A stretch of 64,000 nt of DNA from Nitrospira sp. Its GTDB lineage: Bacteria > Nitrospirota > Nitrospiria > Nitrospirales > UBA8639. The position numbers were made by a program, and so were the translations under genes. Position 1 is the first letter of the stretch. Each line of letters starts with the position of its first letter. Of the stretch, positions 1-9,545 are shown piece by piece. The stretch covers positions 1 to 64,000 of the forward strand of contig JAPPLK010000089.1 in the NCBI GenBank assembly GCA_028819435.1, written 5' to 3'. The notes below the pieces were generated by a model, which ran no database searches, was not told where the DNA came from, and was given only the letters and a program-made list of their open reading frames with translations.

Positions 1-2
1 TG

Positions 3-53
3 GAAAAATTTGCCTCCGCACTCGGACGTAGCCTTGAAATATCAATACGATAA
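3..53 (+). CDS. C-terminal fragment of a possible XRE/HTH-type regulator (starts before the window)
   Basis: Frame 3 reads ...EKFASALGRSLEISIR* ; the 'ALGxxLEI' ending is typical of XRE-family antitoxin/regulator C-termini. Only 16 residues visible. Confidence 0.35.
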   Translation, partial: EKFASALGRSLEISIR

Positions 54-489
54 GGCGTGCGCGGAATAATAATCCTTCTGCCGGTTTTCACTGAATATAA
101 GGAACGATATTATCGCCAAAGAAAAACAGTAATCTGTCCTTTATTGTCGTAAAAAAATGCTCATCTGCCTAGGCATTTCCGTTTTCAAAACGAAAAATAA
201 GAATAACTGTTCTGGCTGGCGTGTATGAGAGTTTTAATACGTAAGTTGCTGCATACGTAAGAAGCTTGGTCTTTGATTTATGATGATTTGGGTTTGCTTA
301 CTCCATAATTGACTGTATCGTTATTCACTATGAATCAAGGCAGGCCACCTTATCTGTAGCTCAAAGCGATCTCGGGCCATAGGCCACGGCCGAATTGATT
401 GAAGTAAGCATTGCCAGTCGTGCCGAGCGCCACACTCATTCTAGTTCGACTTGGTGATAGGTGCCCATTAACTTCAGCCAAGTGTTTTT

Positions 490-1506
490 ATGTACATTTT
501 TCTCGATGAATCAGGATCATTTGCAAGCGCGCCTAAACAGGACTCATGGAACACTATCGTCGCCTACATGATGCCGGAACGCGACTGGAGCCGAATGCAA
601 AGAGCAGTGGTGGCCCTGCAAATGGCTGCGGGTGCTGGCCAACGAGGTGAAATTAAGCTGAGAGAAGTCAAAGAAAGTGATTATTTCAACTTTCTCGCCC
701 ACCTCAGTCAACTCCATGGCATTCTGTTTGCGGTAGCAACGGATGCAGGACTGTATGGGATTGCCCAGATTGAGGAACACCGGGAAATAGAGGCTCAAGA
801 AATCGTCCGGCATGTAGATCTAATGCGGCATGAAACTGGTCGACAGGCAGTGAGAAACCTGTCCGAACGCGTTCAAAAACTCTCACCGCAACTATACATT
901 CAATTGAAGTGTCAGGTGGTCTTGATTGATGCGGTTATACGTGACGGAATCTACTATTTCGTACAACGATTCCCAGAGGAACTTGGGAAATTTTGCTGGA
1001 GGATAGATCAGAAGAATTCAACGAAAACCGAGTATGAAGAGGCTTTTGAAATGCTAACGCCGATGTGGTTACAGAGTTTTTCTCTGAAGAACCCTAGGAT
1101 AATACTGGAGGATGCCGACTATAGCGCGTTCAGGCGTTTTGAATATCCAGAGGGTAAGGTCCCCACATATCTCAAGACTGTGTATGGCATCGATATCGGC
1201 GCTGATGCAATCAACATCGGACAACTGATGCGAGAGGACCTAAAGTTTGTCGACTCAAAGCAGGATCATGGGATTCAAATCGCAGATTTGTTGGCCGCAG
1301 GGCTGCGTCGATGCTTAAGAGCACAATTCAATGACAATCAACGAGCCGCACAACTCCTTGGAAGACTAATGCTACAAAGGGAATTGAACAGCCCACCTAT
1401 TCGACTGTTGGGATTCTCGACGCAAGAGTCGGCAGTTGCCAGAGAGACAGCAAAATTGATTCAAATAATGAGGTTATGTAGCCGAGTAATGGTAAGCGAT
1501 GATTGA
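490..1506 (+). CDS. DUF3800 domain-containing protein
   Basis: N-terminal MYIFLDESGSF and C-terminal GIQIADLLAAGLRR motifs typical of DUF3800. Confidence 0.8.
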   Translation: MYIFLDESGSFASAPKQDSWNTIVAYMMPERDWSRMQRAVVALQMAAGAGQRGEIKLREVKESDYFNFLAHLSQLHGILFAVATDAGLYGIAQIEEHREIEAQEIVRHVDLMRHETGRQAVRNLSERVQKLSPQLYIQLKCQVVLIDAVIRDGIYYFVQRFPEELGKFCWRIDQKNSTKTEYEEAFEMLTPMWLQSFSLKNPRIILEDADYSAFRRFEYPEGKVPTYLKTVYGIDIGADAINIGQLMREDLKFVDSKQDHGIQIADLLAAGLRRCLRAQFNDNQRAAQLLGRLMLQRELNSPPIRLLGFSTQESAVARETAKLIQIMRLCSRVMVSDD

Positions 1507-2041
1507 ACGAGGACAATGGCGTTTATGTTATGACGGTCGTTCACCATATCTGGCTTGCACACATGAGTAGTCCCCCTTCGTTGTTGTATGAGAAACTCAC
1601 CCTCGGTAGTGGACCGTTTTATGGGGAGAAGGTCAACACCTCGCTTGTTTAGCACGCGCTGAGTCAACCATGATGTAATAATACCTGCGAAACCGCCAAA
1701 TAGTATTGACAGGCATTCACTCTTTAGTATTTCTAATAGATTCATAATAGCCCTCTACCAACAGCATAAATAACGCAGGGCCATCTGCCAGAAGTTGTGC
1801 GGCATCCTTTTGGGGATCAAATCGCACAATGCACTCTGCCCCTAACGAGCTTCCAGAGTAATTTTCTCTATCTGAAAACAACCGCATCACACAGTCTCAC
1901 TCTGTGTTTCAATCCCTGAGGCAACCAATGAGTAAAATAGCTCACGGTGGAACCTGCAAAAAACAATTCCCTAAGCAGCCGGTCGTTGCTGTTTTTTCAA
2001 AATAACTGGCTTTTTTGCATCATATCAGGAAAATCAAAAAA

Positions 2042-2085
2042 TTGTGTTATATTACTTGTGTTATATTATATATGTAATATAATAT
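2042..2085. promoter_or_regulatory. Putative operator/promoter upstream of the RHH-methyltransferase module
   Basis: TTGTGTTATATTA at 2042-2054 repeated exactly at 2056-2068, followed by inverted half-site TAATATAA (~2075-2082); AT-rich, just upstream of the 2113 start. Confidence 0.5.
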
Positions 2086-2112
2086 TTAAGTCGATTATAG
2101 GGTGGGTACTAA

Positions 2113-2310
2113 ATGGCACGTGGGAAATCAGGCAGAGTGGTATTAGAGATAGACCCAGAGTTGAAACGTCGACTCTATGCCACATTAGAAACCAGTCAGC
2201 AAACGATGAAGGAGTGGTTCATTAGAGAGGCCGAAGAGCTTGTTTATGGAGAGAAACAGCCATCTCTTTTCGATAATCCCGAAGACAATAAGGCCGATCA
2301 GGATAAATGA
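2113..2310 (+). CDS. Small ribbon-helix-helix-like DNA-binding protein (putative R-M controller)
   Basis: 65 aa, 'GRVVLEIDPELKRRLYATLETSQQTMKEWFIREAEELV' fits an RHH fold; ATGA overlap with the methyltransferase ORF. Confidence 0.55.
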   Translation: MARGKSGRVVLEIDPELKRRLYATLETSQQTMKEWFIREAEELVYGEKQPSLFDNPEDNKADQDK

Positions 2311-3947
2311 ACTTCAAGGAAAATGAATCTGCTCAAAAATTACGGGGTGGTTATTACACTTCCCTTGATTTAGCCAATTATCTTTCTAAATGGGTGGCTG
2401 AAACACATCCCAAGAGCATTCTTGAGCCAAGCTGCGGTAATGGTATTTTTCTTGAAGCTTTATCCCCTTTGATTTCTGATGGCACGTCAATAACAGCAAT
2501 TGAGCTTGAACACCAGGAAGCCCTGCAAGCATCTGAAAGAATTCGTGGTCTCAATAAATTATCAGCAAATATTCTGTGTGCCGATTTTCTTGAATGGTAT
2601 TTGGACGAAGACCAAAATCACGATCGTTTTGATGCGGTAGTAGGAAATCCGCCATTTATTCGTTATCAGTATCTAACAGAACAAGAACAGGACTTTTCTG
2701 AAAGAATTTTTAAACGGCATCACTTGCCATTTACAAAACATACTAATGCCTGGGTCCCATTTGTCATAGCCTCTTTGTCTTTGCTTCGTCCGGGAGGCAG
2801 AATGGCAATGGTACTTCCTGCCGAAATCCTCCATGTTCTCCATGCGCAAGCCCTCCGCTACTTTCTAGGCCAACATTGCAAACGGATTACTATCATTGAT
2901 CCAGAGGAAATCTGGTTTGAGGGCACTCTGCAAGGAGCCATCTTGTTCCTTGCCGAAAAGAAGCACGACGTCAAAGAACACACTGTCGGCCTCGGAATCA
3001 TCCAAACAACCGGAAATGCATTTTTGGATACAAGTCCAAGCGACTATTTCGAAAAAACAAATTTCGTAAATGGCAAAACCGTTGAAGGAAAATGGACAAG
3101 GGCACTGTTAACCAGGAAGGAGCTTGAGGTCCTTGACGGCATAGCTTCTACCCCATCTGTGCATCGTTTTTCAGATATAGCCAATGTCGACGTTGGCCTA
3201 GTAACTGGCGCGAACAAATTCTTTTTGGTTGATGATGATACGGTGAAGAAACACGGTTTAGCAGAATGGTCACATCCTATGTTTGGAAGAAGTGAGCATT
3301 GCCCCGGCATTCTTTATGATGACAAACAACACCAAGAAAACGCCAGATTGGGACTCCCTTCTAATTTCCTCTGGTTTGATGTGGAGGATACTGCTGAACT
3401 TCCTGAGAATGTTCTTGAATATATACGTTTCGGGGAAAGGGAAAATTTACATACCCGATATAAGTGTCGAATCAGAAAACCGTGGTTTAAGGTTCCGTCC
3501 GTGTATGCTACTTCCATCGGCATGCTCAAGCGTGCCCATGATATGCCTCGACTGATTTATAACGATGTAGAAGCCTACACGACAGATACAGCATACCGCA
3601 TCACATCATATAAGGTTCCTGCGAAAAAATTTGTCTATTGTTTCATTAATTCCTTGACCGCTTTAAGTTCAGAACTTGAGGGGCGGCATTATGGCGGTGG
3701 AGTCTTAGAGCTTGTGCCATCGGAAATTGAATGTTTGTACGTGCCTCTCCCGAACAAAATACAAATCGCGATAAAAAGCCTTGACGCCATGATCAGGAAT
3801 GTCCAGACAAAAGACGTTCTGATCTGTCAAGATAACAAAATATTAGGAGAGCTAGGGCTGTCATCTAATGAGATGACATGTATCCATGACTCATGGGATA
3901 AACTGCGAAAAAGGCGTCAACGCTCAACCAGCCGATCTAGTCAATAA
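2307..3947 (+). CDS. N6-adenine DNA methyltransferase (Eco57I/TaqI-like class I SAM-dependent)
   Basis: 'SILEPSCGNGIFLEAL' SAM motif I and 'DAVVGNPPFIRYQY' catalytic NPPF motif. Confidence 0.88.
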   Translation: MNFKENESAQKLRGGYYTSLDLANYLSKWVAETHPKSILEPSCGNGIFLEALSPLISDGTSITAIELEHQEALQASERIRGLNKLSANILCADFLEWYLDEDQNHDRFDAVVGNPPFIRYQYLTEQEQDFSERIFKRHHLPFTKHTNAWVPFVIASLSLLRPGGRMAMVLPAEILHVLHAQALRYFLGQHCKRITIIDPEEIWFEGTLQGAILFLAEKKHDVKEHTVGLGIIQTTGNAFLDTSPSDYFEKTNFVNGKTVEGKWTRALLTRKELEVLDGIASTPSVHRFSDIANVDVGLVTGANKFFLVDDDTVKKHGLAEWSHPMFGRSEHCPGILYDDKQHQENARLGLPSNFLWFDVEDTAELPENVLEYIRFGERENLHTRYKCRIRKPWFKVPSVYATSIGMLKRAHDMPRLIYNDVEAYTTDTAYRITSYKVPAKKFVYCFINSLTALSSELEGRHYGGGVLELVPSEIECLYVPLPNKIQIAIKSLDAMIRNVQTKDVLICQDNKILGELGLSSNEMTCIHDSWDKLRKRRQRSTSRSSQ

Positions 3948-5076
3948 TTATTGCAAAGTCCGTAGAATTTTTCTTATAAAGCTTTAACGTCCTGCCCAAA
4001 AGATCTCGCTTACGAATGACAGTTATTGCATTACCCCACTTTATTTTTGTCGTGACATTTCGTTGTTTATAGCTTCTCGTATTTCTTCTTGGGTCGTGAT
4101 TTACTTCTAGGTCGTAGACGCCGTACGATATGTTTTTGATTATTAATTCAGCATTTATGGTGGCGCGCTCAAGATGTGGGCTTCTTGAACTTGGCTTGGA
4201 GTGCCAAGTCAATTCTGAAAATACTACATCTCTAAAATAATGTTGAAAATCTATATCCTCTTCCATCAAGCCTTTCCCTAAATTCACATCACCTGTGATA
4301 TGGGTGTTTGCCTCTTGAGGAATATTCAAACTCCTTTCAGTTAATGGCTTGCTTTCCCATACTAATAATGCCGTAGTGTTTACGGTTTTCTTAACCAGGC
4401 GTTTTTTGATTCCTTTTCTAGGCGATCGAATTTTTCTTCCGTGTGTTGGAATGGGGATAAGATTGTCTCTTTCTCTATTGCCATGCTTTTTATTCGTGGA
4501 GGGCAGACGAGTCAACCGCTCATCTTCTAATCGACCTTCTTTTAATAGCTCAACGGCTCGTCGTGCGGTCTTAACTTGGAATACGTGGTCTGGATAAGTG
4601 ACCGGCAAATCTTGAATTGTGTTTACAAGTTTCTGGAAATATTTCTCATCCGCTTGCTGCTCTCTATCCAACCTAATATACGAACTGGCCTCTATGTTTT
4701 GGTTTAGCCCACCATTCGTCAGATTGGCACTCCCTATGATTACATGAGCGATTGCATTGCTATACGCTGCATAAATTTTCTGGTGAAATATTTTGCTATT
4801 GGAGGCGGTATCTACAACATACGGCGCAATGCCGATTTTCAAGAATGAAAAGATACTTTGTACGGAAGTAACCCCATTTCTTATTCCTATAAACACCCGT
4901 GTTTTGTCGGATACCTTTCCCAAGTTCCTTCTAATTCTTTCCACCCCATTACTCCGAGCAAAAGCAAGACTAAATAGATAATTCTCCATTGTAGGAAATG
5001 AAAGCAATTTATTGACGGCCGTTTCGTGGTCATCGTCTTTATTCAATCCCTGGAGGAGGATGTCTATCGCAGCCAC
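3937..5076 (-). CDS. PLD-family (NgoFVII/BfiI-like) restriction endonuclease candidate
   Basis: 'FHQKIYAAYSNAIAHVIIGSANLTNGGLNQ' contains the HxK ... GSANLTNGG phospholipase-D nuclease signature; convergent to and overlapping the methyltransferase. Confidence 0.75.
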   Translation of the reverse strand: MAAIDILLQGLNKDDDHETAVNKLLSFPTMENYLFSLAFARSNGVERIRRNLGKVSDKTRVFIGIRNGVTSVQSIFSFLKIGIAPYVVDTASNSKIFHQKIYAAYSNAIAHVIIGSANLTNGGLNQNIEASSYIRLDREQQADEKYFQKLVNTIQDLPVTYPDHVFQVKTARRAVELLKEGRLEDERLTRLPSTNKKHGNRERDNLIPIPTHGRKIRSPRKGIKKRLVKKTVNTTALLVWESKPLTERSLNIPQEANTHITGDVNLGKGLMEEDIDFQHYFRDVVFSELTWHSKPSSRSPHLERATINAELIIKNISYGVYDLEVNHDPRRNTRSYKQRNVTTKIKWGNAITVIRKRDLLGRTLKLYKKNSTDFAIIID

Positions 5077-5225
5077 TTGCTAGGATATTCCTTATTGAGC
5101 CTAACGTCTTGGGTAACAGACTAGATGATAGAAGCATCTTGATTGACCCATTATTAGCTCTTCTTTTTATTCATTAACGTTGACAGCACCTTCGTTAGTT
5201 CTGCTTCATTTTGTCAGCATGCTTT

Positions 5226-6047
5226 TCAAAACAGAGTCTTGGATATTTTCTCAACCCCCTTTATGAGTTCCTTAACTTCATCCTTGGTCGGTTCGCGGTC
5301 CTTGTTGTGATCGCACAGGTTGCGGATGTCGCTAAGCCGTTGGACCTGCCGCCACATGGGAACATCCAACACATTCCCATTTTTAAGAAGATCGTTGAAA
5401 TCGCTAATTGTTGGATCCTTCTTGCGCGTCTTGACGTCGTGATTTGAAGCTACTTGCGCCAAGTGTTTTTCAAGGACCACTCCAGCAATCGCTCCGGCAC
5501 CGCGAAGAAAGCCACGCTCTAGCAGTTCACTTGCTGAATCAAGTTCCGAATCAAAAAGGTCCGCTTGTACCATTTGCCGAATATCAAACAAGGTGCTTTC
5601 GAATCGACCTCGGGCAGATCCAAGTATCTGAGTTTGATTGCACAAACGCATAAAGACACTGGCGACATCGTCGAAACGTTTTTTGCCTGTTGAGGAATTT
5701 TTTGTAGCTCGTGCGCCGTTAAGCCAATCTTGGATGGTGAAAGTCAAAGCGTCAATTTCTTTACGACGCCCATCTCCTTTGTACAATTGCTCGAATTCGT
5801 GAATACGGTCTGGGATAAGTTGGCGCACAACAGCGCTCGCCTCTGTGTACCAACCCTGATATTTGGCCATGAAGATCATCTCGCCTGTAATACTCTTCAA
5901 TTCCGTCCTTTTGTCAAAACCAAGCAACTGCAACTCTACATCGTTGAGATCGTCGAGAGTGGTTGCTTGCAGGGCCGACCAAAGCGTTTCACCAAGGTGA
6001 ACGAGTCGATTGAGATCGTCTTTATATCTTCCGAGGTTCGAAGCCAT
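5226..6047 (-). CDS. HEPN-like domain protein
   Basis: Helical C-terminus with 'LSDIRNLCDHNKDREPTKDEVKELI', which contains an RNxxxH (R-X4-H) HEPN RNase-type motif. Confidence 0.5.
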   Translation of the reverse strand: MASNLGRYKDDLNRLVHLGETLWSALQATTLDDLNDVELQLLGFDKRTELKSITGEMIFMAKYQGWYTEASAVVRQLIPDRIHEFEQLYKGDGRRKEIDALTFTIQDWLNGARATKNSSTGKKRFDDVASVFMRLCNQTQILGSARGRFESTLFDIRQMVQADLFDSELDSASELLERGFLRGAGAIAGVVLEKHLAQVASNHDVKTRKKDPTISDFNDLLKNGNVLDVPMWRQVQRLSDIRNLCDHNKDREPTKDEVKELIKGVEKISKTLF

Positions 6048-6185
6048 GATCTGTACAGCTTACTGTTAATGGACACTTTATTGTACTTGTAGATTTGGGG
6101 ACCATCAAATTCTTTAGTACGTCGTACGGGGCAACGATACATTCAGTCTATCAATCTGGTCTAAACCAGTGACGTTTCTCTACCG

Positions 6186-7685
6186 TTATCCGCCTGCCAA
6201 GGACGTCAAGATTGCGGGATCTGACGCCGTGGGCGCAGTTATATTGGAGAACATGAGGGTGGCGTCGACGGCCCAGTCGATGAAGGGTTTGGGGTAAATG
6301 CCGAGCAGGAGTGTGCCGGCGATGCCGACGAAGATGACGGTCTTCAGGGGAGTTGATACCGAGAGCGGCGTGGGGTCGTGGGGTTCGTTGATGTACATCT
6401 TTTTGACTACGACCAGGTAGTAATACATGGAGATGACGATATTAATGAGCCCGACGATCAACAGCGTGTAAAGTTCCTGTTCGATGGCCGCGACGAAGAT
6501 ATAGAGTTTGCCAATGAAACCCGCGAGTGGCGGCACGCCGGCGAGCGACAGCAGAAAGAGCAGCATGGCGGCCGCAAGGAACGGTGACCGACGATTCAAC
6601 CCGTTGTAATCTTCAATTTCATCGCTCTTGATCAGGTTGCTGACGCCGATAACCACGGCAAAGGCACCCAGGTTGGCAAACAGGTACGTCAGCAAATAAA
6701 AGAGGATGGCGTCACTGCCCCGTTTGGTCCCGGCCGCCAGACCGATCATGACGTTGCCGATCTGCGCGATGCCGGAATACGCCAACAACCGTTTGATGTT
6801 TTTCTGGGCGATGGCCACGATGTTGCCGTAGGTCATGGACAGGATCGACGCCACGACGAACAGGAGCACCCACGTGGGCTTGAACGTCGCCAGCGCGACG
6901 TAGAACATGCGGATGAGAATGGCTAACGCCGCACCTTTCGGCGCGATCGAGAGAAAGGCGGTGACGGGCGTGGGGGCTCCCTGATACGTATCGGGAATCC
7001 AGGAGTGAAAGGGAACGGCCCCGATTTTGAAGCCTAAAGCGGCGAAGATCATGATGAAGCCGATGGCCAGCCCAATGCTGCCGGGTGCCGATGCCATTTC
7101 GGAAAACACCAGCGTTCCTGTTTCGCCATAGACGAGACTGATGCCATACGCGAGCAAGCCCGCGGCGAACACGCCCAGGATGAAAAACTTCAGTCCCGCT
7201 TCGCTGGATTTCTGGTCTTCCCGCAGATAGGCCACCAGGACGTAAAACCCGAAGGTGGAAAATTCCAACGTGACGAAGACGGAGAGCAGGTCCTGAGCCG
7301 AGGCCATGAACATCATGCCCAGGGCCGACATCATGACCAGAAAATAATATTCGCCCTTGAAAAACTTGAACGATTTCACGTAGTCGATGGAGGCCAGCAG
7401 GACCAGCGCCGTGGAGATCAACACCAGAATCTTGAAGAAAATCGCCACACCATCCAGGACAAACATGTCTTTGAACAAGGCACCCTGGACTCCGGTGTAA
7501 TCGAACCAGATCAGGTTGATCAGCGTGGCAATGACGCCGCCCACGCTCAGGTAGGCCAGGTTCTCGTGGTCAATCTGTTTAAAGGTAAAGTCGACGGCCA
7601 ACACCACGCACAACCAGATGGTGAGGAAAATCTCGGGTGCCAGCAGAAGGAGGTCTGAGCCCGATAGGGTAAGGTCGAACGTCAT
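6186..7685 (-). CDS. nuoN: NADH-quinone oxidoreductase subunit N
   Basis: Multi-TM; 'KIGAVPFHSWIPDTYQGAPTPVTAFLS' antiporter-like signature; last gene of the nuo operon. Confidence 0.93.
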   Translation of the reverse strand: MTFDLTLSGSDLLLLAPEIFLTIWLCVVLAVDFTFKQIDHENLAYLSVGGVIATLINLIWFDYTGVQGALFKDMFVLDGVAIFFKILVLISTALVLLASIDYVKSFKFFKGEYYFLVMMSALGMMFMASAQDLLSVFVTLEFSTFGFYVLVAYLREDQKSSEAGLKFFILGVFAAGLLAYGISLVYGETGTLVFSEMASAPGSIGLAIGFIMIFAALGFKIGAVPFHSWIPDTYQGAPTPVTAFLSIAPKGAALAILIRMFYVALATFKPTWVLLFVVASILSMTYGNIVAIAQKNIKRLLAYSGIAQIGNVMIGLAAGTKRGSDAILFYLLTYLFANLGAFAVVIGVSNLIKSDEIEDYNGLNRRSPFLAAAMLLFLLSLAGVPPLAGFIGKLYIFVAAIEQELYTLLIVGLINIVISMYYYLVVVKKMYINEPHDPTPLSVSTPLKTVIFVGIAGTLLLGIYPKPFIDWAVDATLMFSNITAPTASDPAILTSLAGG

Positions 7686-7762
7686 CTTCGTTTAAGACTT
7701 CTGCATATTGTGCGGCCATTTCGTGATCGAAGATGACCTCACGAACAAAATGAGCATCATAA

Positions 7763-7875
7763 TCCCTCCCCTTTGTAAGGGGAGGATAGGTGGGGTAGAG
7801 TCCGAGCAGTTTGTCTCCTCTTGGACGTCTGGAATCTACCTCCCCTCCGCCCCTCCTTACAAAGGAGGGGGACTT
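7763..7875. repeat. MITE-like dispersed palindromic element in the nuoM-nuoN gap
   Basis: TCCCTCCCCTTTGTAAGGGGAGG...GGTAGA versus TCTACCTCCCC...CCCCTCCTTACAAAGGAGGGGGA: long near-perfect terminal inverted repeats. A related arm occurs at 48510-48548. Confidence 0.8.
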
Positions 7876-7949
7876 TAGAATGATCAGCATGGGAGGTAAG
7901 CTGACGAATCACAATAATATCCACCTTCATTCCTTCAAGCGTTCGTAGT

Positions 7950-9545
7950 TTACGGAAATAATCCCGTAGCGTTCTGGGTGACCAGTGGAGCGACTTGATT
8001 GATTCGATCCAACATCGGCACAACCGTGGAGCGCACGACGTTATAGAAGTGCATGGGAAAAATCCCGAAGAAGATACTGCAGCCGATCATCAGGAGCAGG
8101 GGGAGGCGATCCACCCATTGCGACGTATCACGGGCATGCGCGTATTCAGGAGACATGTGTCCGTAAAACAGGCCGCGCATCATTTTGAACAGATAGGCCA
8201 TCGTCAACACGATCCCCAACACGGCCACCACCACCTGGAACGGATATTTCTCCCACGAGCCCACGATAATCATGATTTCGGCAATGAAGTTCACGGTACC
8301 AGGCATGCCGACCGATGCCATACAGGCAATAATAAAGGCCCCGGCCAGGAACGGCATGTTCTTGACCAGCCCGCCCAGGGATGGAATGTCCCGGGTATGG
8401 GTCTGGTCATACACCCAGCCTGCCATGGCAAAGAGCATGCCCGTAGCCAGGGCGTGCGCGAACATGTAGATCACGGCGCCGGTCAGGCTGATGTAATCCA
8501 GCGCGGCCATGCCCAGGAACACGTAGCCCATGTGACTGGAACTGGAATAACCGATGACGTACTTCGTGTCCTTGGCGAAATATGCGACAAACCCGCCGTA
8601 AATGATGCTGAACACACACAACACCGCGGCAATGGGCATGAGTTCACGTGTGGCGTCGGGAAGGATTTCATAGGCCACGCGAATGATGGAGAAATGCCCG
8701 AGTTTCATGAGTACGCCGGCGTGCAGCATGCTGGTCGCAGCCGGGGCCGCGGCGTGCCCGACGGGAGACCATGAATGCAACGGCCAAATGGGTGCAATGG
8801 AGGCAAAGCCGAAGAAGACGAGCACCCAGATAATCGTCGCCAGCGTTCCGTCGAAATGGGCCACTTCCCGAAGCACCAGGATGTCGAACGTGTGGACCGG
8901 CGAGAAATGGTAAATCAGCAGGATGCCCATCAAGGCGAATACCGCTCCCGCCGAGAGGAACAGCGTGAGTTTCATCGCGGCGTATTCCTTGCTGTTCGAC
9001 CCGAAGTTCAGGATGAACCCGACCGAATCCCGAAGCTTCCGGCCTTCCTCATCGGTCATGCTCAAATAGCCCTTGGTATGACTCCCCCACACGCCCAGCA
9101 GCACGTACATGGGCAAGACCGACATTTCATAGAAGAAGTAGAGGAAGAACAGGTCCAGCGACATGAAGACCCCGATGGTCGCCGCCGCCAGGATCAGCAG
9201 GAAGATATAAAATTCCTTGGTGCGGTCCTTGATATGCCACGAAATGAAGATGCCCGCGAACAGCAGAATGGCCGAGGCAAAGACCAACGGGGCCCCGATT
9301 CCATCAACCCCGATGTGAAACCCGATGCCCAGTTCCTCGGACCACGCCCACTTGGTGATGAATTGAAAGCCGCCCTGATCAGGATCGTAGGCCATGAAGA
9401 CGTACAGAGAAGCGAGCAGTGCTGTCCCGGCGGAGATCGCGGCCACGGCGCGCACCAGAAGCGGCTCACGATTGGGAATAAACAGCAACACGACCGACCC
9501 CAGGAACGGGGCAAACAACGTTGCCAGTAAGGCCAACTGTCCCAT
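7950..9545 (-). CDS. nuoM: NADH-quinone oxidoreductase subunit M (copy 1)
   Basis: NuoM-like: 'SIAPIWPLHSWSPVGHAAAPAATSMLHAGVLMKLGHFSIIRVA'. Confidence 0.9.
   Translation of the reverse strand: MGQLALLATLFAPFLGSVVLLFIPNREPLLVRAVAAISAGTALLASLYVFMAYDPDQGGFQFITKWAWSEELGIGFHIGVDGIGAPLVFASAILLFAGIFISWHIKDRTKEFYIFLLILAAATIGVFMSLDLFFLYFFYEMSVLPMYVLLGVWGSHTKGYLSMTDEEGRKLRDSVGFILNFGSNSKEYAAMKLTLFLSAGAVFALMGILLIYHFSPVHTFDILVLREVAHFDGTLATIIWVLVFFGFASIAPIWPLHSWSPVGHAAAPAATSMLHAGVLMKLGHFSIIRVAYEILPDATRELMPIAAVLCVFSIIYGGFVAYFAKDTKYVIGYSSSSHMGYVFLGMAALDYISLTGAVIYMFAHALATGMLFAMAGWVYDQTHTRDIPSLGGLVKNMPFLAGAFIIACMASVGMPGTVNFIAEIMIIVGSWEKYPFQVVVAVLGIVLTMAYLFKMMRGLFYGHMSPEYAHARDTSQWVDRLPLLLMIGCSIFFGIFPMHFYNVVRSTVVPMLDRINQVAPLVTQNATGLFP

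Noticed and set aside
1461-1745. 94-aa minus-strand ORF with a hydrophobic N-terminus
   Set aside because: C-terminal two thirds look random and it overlaps the end of the DUF3800 gene; not reported as a gene.
7995-8774. 259-aa + strand ORF antisense to nuoM (and similar long antisense ORFs at 8775-9530, 9812-10870, 12374-13198, 15468-16652)
   Set aside because: His/Gln/Arg-rich compositions mirror the antisense of hydrophobic nuo coding sequence; shadow ORFs.
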